This document shows, in pieces, positions 61,563-64,000 of a DNA stretch of 64,000 bases (position 1 is its first letter; the number at the start of each line of letters is the position of its first letter). This stretch comes from Lignipirellula cremea (GTDB lineage Bacteria > Planctomycetota > Planctomycetia > Pirellulales > Pirellulaceae). Below the pieces are notes generated by a model, which was given only the letters and a program-made list of their open reading frames with translations, was not told the origin of the DNA and made no database searches. The stretch covers positions 2,461,001-2,525,000 of the forward strand of contig NZ_CP036433.1 in NCBI RefSeq assembly GCF_007751035.1, in the 5' to 3' direction. The translations under genes were made by a program, and so were the position numbers.

Positions 61563-62234
61563 ATGCAAAACGACCCCTCTCCATTCTCGGACAACGTGCG
61601 TCTGCTCTGCCGTGAGCGACGAATGACATTAAAGAGGCTCGCAGAGCTAGCGAATGTTCGGTACGACTGGCTCAGAAGGGCCGTTGCAAATGGCCTCCAA
61701 AAGAAGACCAAACTCAACGAGGAGCAAGTCAAGCGATTGGCTGAGTGCTTCAATCTCTCGGCGGACAAACTGTTCGTACCAATGCCTCGAATTAAACTTG
61801 GCAGGGAACTTGAGAGCGAGCTACGACAGGTGCTTGATCTCTATACGGCGGCGGCGAAGTACAAAGACGGATACATCATCCGGCTGGTAAAGTCGTTGCT
61901 GGACTTGTACGACATCCCACCTGAGGACCGATCAACCGAACTAACCGATCAGCTACGCATCGCTCTAAATTCGGGCACTTGGAACGTCGTCCAGAAGGCT
62001 CTTCAGTCCGCTTCAGAAAAAATTCGAGTACGCACTTGCGACGACTGTAAAGGTACAGGTATCGATTGCGTCTGCTTCGTGTGCGAAGGATGGGGAGAGG
62101 AGCAGTGCTGGAAATGTGGTAACCGAGGTTGTGATAAGTGTCGCAATTCCGATCGTCCGGCTTGCGAAAATTGCAGAGGCACTGGACGAATGGATTGCGT
62201 CACTTGTGCCGGTTTCGGAATTATCACTGTTTGA
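61563..62234 (+). CDS. XRE-type regulator fused to DnaJ-like CxxCxGxG zinc fingers
   Basis: 223 residues from ATG 61563; a TTG at 61512 is an alternative start. N-terminal HTH: CRERRMTLKRLAELANVRYD and WLRRAVANGLQKK, then LNEEQVKRLAECFNLSADKL. A helical linker (about 80-155) precedes a Cys-rich end with CDDCKGTG, CFVCEGWG, CENCRGTG and CVTCAGFG plus a CWKC/CDKC pair: four or five knuckles of DnaJ type without J domain. It is divergent to the replicon genes and probably their repressor. The zinc part may sense redox or bind a partner. The combination is unusual. Confidence 0.75.
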   Translation: MQNDPSPFSDNVRLLCRERRMTLKRLAELANVRYDWLRRAVANGLQKKTKLNEEQVKRLAECFNLSADKLFVPMPRIKLGRELESELRQVLDLYTAAAKYKDGYIIRLVKSLLDLYDIPPEDRSTELTDQLRIALNSGTWNVVQKALQSASEKIRVRTCDDCKGTGIDCVCFVCEGWGEEQCWKCGNRGCDKCRNSDRPACENCRGTGRMDCVTCAGFGIITV

Positions 62235-62250
62235 GGGCGGTTGAGAAGAA

Positions 62251-62289
62251 AAGGGGTACAATTCGCCCAAACTGCGAAAGGGGTACAAA
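62251..62289. repeat. Direct repeat AAAGGGGTACAA
   Basis: The 12-mer occurs at 62251-62262 and 62278-62289, 27 bases apart, between the regulator gene and the tRNA terminator. It could be part of an attachment region or a recombinase arm site. No function shown. Confidence 0.45.
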
Positions 62290-62299
62290 GTCTGTCCAC

Positions 62300-62336
62300 A
62301 AAAAAAGCCGTAAACCCTTGCGGATTCACGGCTTTT
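62300..62336 (-). terminator. Terminator of the tRNA gene
   Basis: GCCGT and ACGGC arms with inner imperfect pairing and flanking A/T pairs, followed on the minus strand by seven T. It begins 4 bases past the 3' end of the tRNA. Confidence 0.8.
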
Positions 62337-62340
62337 GTAG

Positions 62341-62415
62341 TCGGGCCGAGAGGATTCGAACCTCCGACCTTTTGACCCCCAGTCAAACGCGCTAACCAGG
62401 CTGCGCTACGGCCCG
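62341..62415 (-). tRNA. tRNA-Pro (anticodon GGG)
   Basis: 75 nt without encoded CCA. Acceptor arms CGGGCCG and CGGCCCG with discriminator A. D-arm GCGC...GCGC. Anticodon stem TTTGA/TCAAA with loop CTGGGGG, so anticodon GGG. T-arm GGAGG-TTCGAAT-CCTCT. All cloverleaf elements pair. The gene lies at the right end of the mobile-looking region, with its 3' end facing it, the usual target orientation for tyrosine-recombinase islands. Confidence 0.97.
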
Positions 62416-62820
62416 AACTTTTTCCGATGGATCGCGGCTGGGGGGGTGTGGATGGGGGCCCGGCCGGAAATCGGTTGCGGCGGAATTCCGCTGCAAGGGT
62501 TGGAATATGGCAGATTGGCGGCTGCTTTTCAACGCCCTTAGGACAACTTTTGCGTCCCGCTTTTTTGCTGCTCGCTTTCGCAGCCTGGCGTTGCCCCGGA
62601 ATTCGAGGGTAACCGGCAGGCAAACCGCTGGGAAAATCGGTTTTTTCGATGGAGAGGAGGCAACCACAATATTGGGGAAGGGGCTTTGCCTGTGCGGATC
62701 AGAGTGATTCCCGGTGGTAAAGACCGCGAAATTCCTGGGTCGGCACAACTTGATCTTGCCGCAAGTGGAGGGATGCTCTACAAGCCTCCCTCCCTGATGA
62801 CTTTTCGACCAGGACACCCC
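62416..62820. other. Intergenic region upstream of the outer-membrane protein gene
   Basis: 405 bases with no convincing gene (a minus ORF of 149 codons across it is Ser/Arg/Pro-rich and non-native). It should contain the tRNA promoter at its left and the promoter of the next gene at its right. Base composition shifts to the higher-GC style of the following gene. Confidence 0.45.
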
Positions 62821-64000
62821 ATGCCCAGGCGACCCCATCAACCGATACTAACGATCCTTCTGGCGGCAATTACCTTGCTGCTTCAGGAGGCGGCGCAACT
62901 CCGTGCGGAAACCCTGGAGGGGTCGCTGCTGTGGGAGCCTGCGCCTGCCATGGAATGGTTTGAACGGCGTGGTTGGGCAGACTGGTCGGCTGCGGAGATT
63001 GGCATGTCGCCAGGTCCGGAGCCGTTGCTGCTTGCTCCGCCTGCTCGAACGAATTCCTCCATTCGATTGGTGGCCGCCCAGCAGGAATTGCCGGATCTGA
63101 TGGTTGAGCCGCGGTCCAGCGGTCAGGCCTCTGAAGCTCCGCCTGTGGTGGATGATCCGACGACTTTCTCTTCCTGCAATCAATGCGGCAATTGCCCCAG
63201 TTGCCGGGCCGGTCGCGGCAGTCGCGTCAGCAAAGCCAGGACCCAGGTGGGGCGTTTTTACGACTCACTTTATACGGCGATTACCTATCCGCCGCCCTGT
63301 TACGAACCGGCCTGGAGCCACCTGGGCAATGCGGCCCTGTTTGTGGATCCGATCCGCCCGCAAACCCAGCAGCGGTTCCGCTGGGATTCCGGCTGGGGGA
63401 TGGGCTACCCCGATCGCAATGAGTTCTTCTGGGCTCGCTCCGGCGGTGGGGGGCTTGGTCCGGCGCATGCCGCCCGTACGATCGACTACCATGAACTCAG
63501 CATGTACACCGAAACGGCCCTGGGCGGTTTTGGAGCCTTTATAGAAACGCCTTACCGCTCGATTTATCCTGACAACGCGGGGCATTCGGCAGGTTTTGGC
63601 GATTTGATCGTCGGCACGAAATCGCTGCTGCACGATAGCGAGTTCCTGCTGATCACGTTCCAGTTCAAGACGCACATTCCCATCGGCCGGCCGTTAATTG
63701 GCGTGGGCGTAGGGCACGTTTCGCTGGAGCCGTCGCTACTGATTGGCGTGCATCTCACCCCGAAGACCTATGTCCAGGCGCAGTTTGCCGAGTGGATTCC
63801 GCTGGGCGGCAACTCCAGTTATGCAGGCGCGCTGATGCATTACCATGCAAGTCTCAACCGGTGCCTGTGGCAGCATTGCGATTCACAGTTCATTGGCAGT
63901 CTGGAGGTTAACGGCTGGTCGTTCCAGGACGGCGCCTATACGGACCCGTCCACAGGACAGGCCATTCCTTCAAACAACGGGAACTATATGAGCGCGGGCC
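62821..64000 (+). CDS. Outer-membrane beta-barrel-type protein, 3' end beyond the window
   Basis: At least 393 codons from ATG 62821. Signal peptide QPILTILLAAITLLLQEAAQ with cleavage near LRAE. A Cys cluster CNQCGNCPSCRAGRGSR (about residues 120-136) precedes a beta-rich region with alternating aromatic strands (GVGVGHVSLEPSLLIGVHLT, TYVQAQFAEWIPLGG). This is a planctomycete-type protein likely in the outer membrane. Codon use (CTG, CAG, GCC rich) differs from the island genes, which supports a chromosomal origin. Function unknown. Confidence 0.65.
   Translation, partial: MPRRPHQPILTILLAAITLLLQEAAQLRAETLEGSLLWEPAPAMEWFERRGWADWSAAEIGMSPGPEPLLLAPPARTNSSIRLVAAQQELPDLMVEPRSSGQASEAPPVVDDPTTFSSCNQCGNCPSCRAGRGSRVSKARTQVGRFYDSLYTAITYPPPCYEPAWSHLGNAALFVDPIRPQTQQRFRWDSGWGMGYPDRNEFFWARSGGGGLGPAHAARTIDYHELSMYTETALGGFGAFIETPYRSIYPDNAGHSAGFGDLIVGTKSLLHDSEFLLITFQFKTHIPIGRPLIGVGVGHVSLEPSLLIGVHLTPKTYVQAQFAEWIPLGGNSSYAGALMHYHASLNRCLWQHCDSQFIGSLEVNGWSFQDGAYTDPSTGQAIPSNNGNYMSAG

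Noticed and set aside
62392-62841. 149-codon minus-strand ORF upstream of the outer-membrane gene
   Set aside because: Overlaps the tRNA and the start of a better supported gene; Ser/Arg/Pro-rich composition typical of chance frames.

Overview
The window comes from a planctomycete (Planctomycetota; order not resolvable). The signs are a planctomycete-type prenyltransferase/squalene-oxidase-repeat protein, short zinc-ribbon and SUKH-type hypothetical proteins, a DUF3616 protein, a planctomycete-like outer-membrane protein at the right end, and moderate GC with weak operon structure. It reads as a long accessory island, full of broken genes, that ends at a tRNA-Pro(GGG) gene (62341-62415). Only the last 1.6 kb looks like stable chromosome. 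The left end of the island lies outside the window.

Layout. 1-3.6 kb: a chain of truncated genes (frameshifted hybrid histidine kinase, response-regulator stub, nitric-oxide-reductase fragment, ScdA-like stub, headless succinate dehydrogenase iron-sulfur subunit). 4-13.6 kb: intact single genes (prenyltransferase-repeat protein, lipoprotein, macrodomain protein, PP2C phosphatase, di-haem peroxidase, exported methyltransferase) among fragments of two tyrosine recombinases, an excisionase, a PQQ-repeat protein and a TspO-like protein. 13.7-16.4 kb: arsR-arsD-arsA operon with a palindromic operator and no pump. 16.5-23.9 kb: small hypotheticals, a SUKH gene split by an IS66-type element (19213-20808), two related cupins (one decayed), a zinc-ribbon protein and an XRE regulator/ImmA-IrrE protease pair.

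24-34.4 kb is a decayed defence island. A KAP-type P-loop NTPase and a type I restriction locus are each split by the same 1498-bp IS4-type element (25882-27379 and 30950-32447), each with its own 8-bp target duplication. The restriction locus had already lost hsdS and key motifs and is fused hsdM-hsdR. A YgjP-like peptidase and the tail of a BREX brxL gene follow. 34.7-46 kb holds candidate conflict systems: a DUF4062 protein next to a trypsin-like protease, and a compact operon of secreted NUC1 nuclease, trypsin-like protease and patatin-like phospholipase. DUF2726, metallo-beta-lactamase-fold, isoprenylcysteine-methyltransferase-like and DUF3616 genes lie between. 46-51 kb: a HEAT-repeat gene and a shuffled, partly duplicated array of small genes.

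51.5-62.3 kb resembles an integrated plasmid- or phage-like replicon, almost all on the minus strand: primase-helicase, HWRRGH-motif protein, CxxCxGxG zinc-finger protein, truncated AAA ATPase, beta-class DNA methyltransferase, a ParB-like protein and small unknowns. Most of these genes are followed by a strong hairpin. A divergent regulator joins an XRE helix-turn-helix to DnaJ-type zinc fingers and has tandem 15-bp repeats upstream. A cruciform-rich non-coding stretch (57.6-58.1 kb) could be its origin.

All functions are inferred from motifs by eye. No database search was run.
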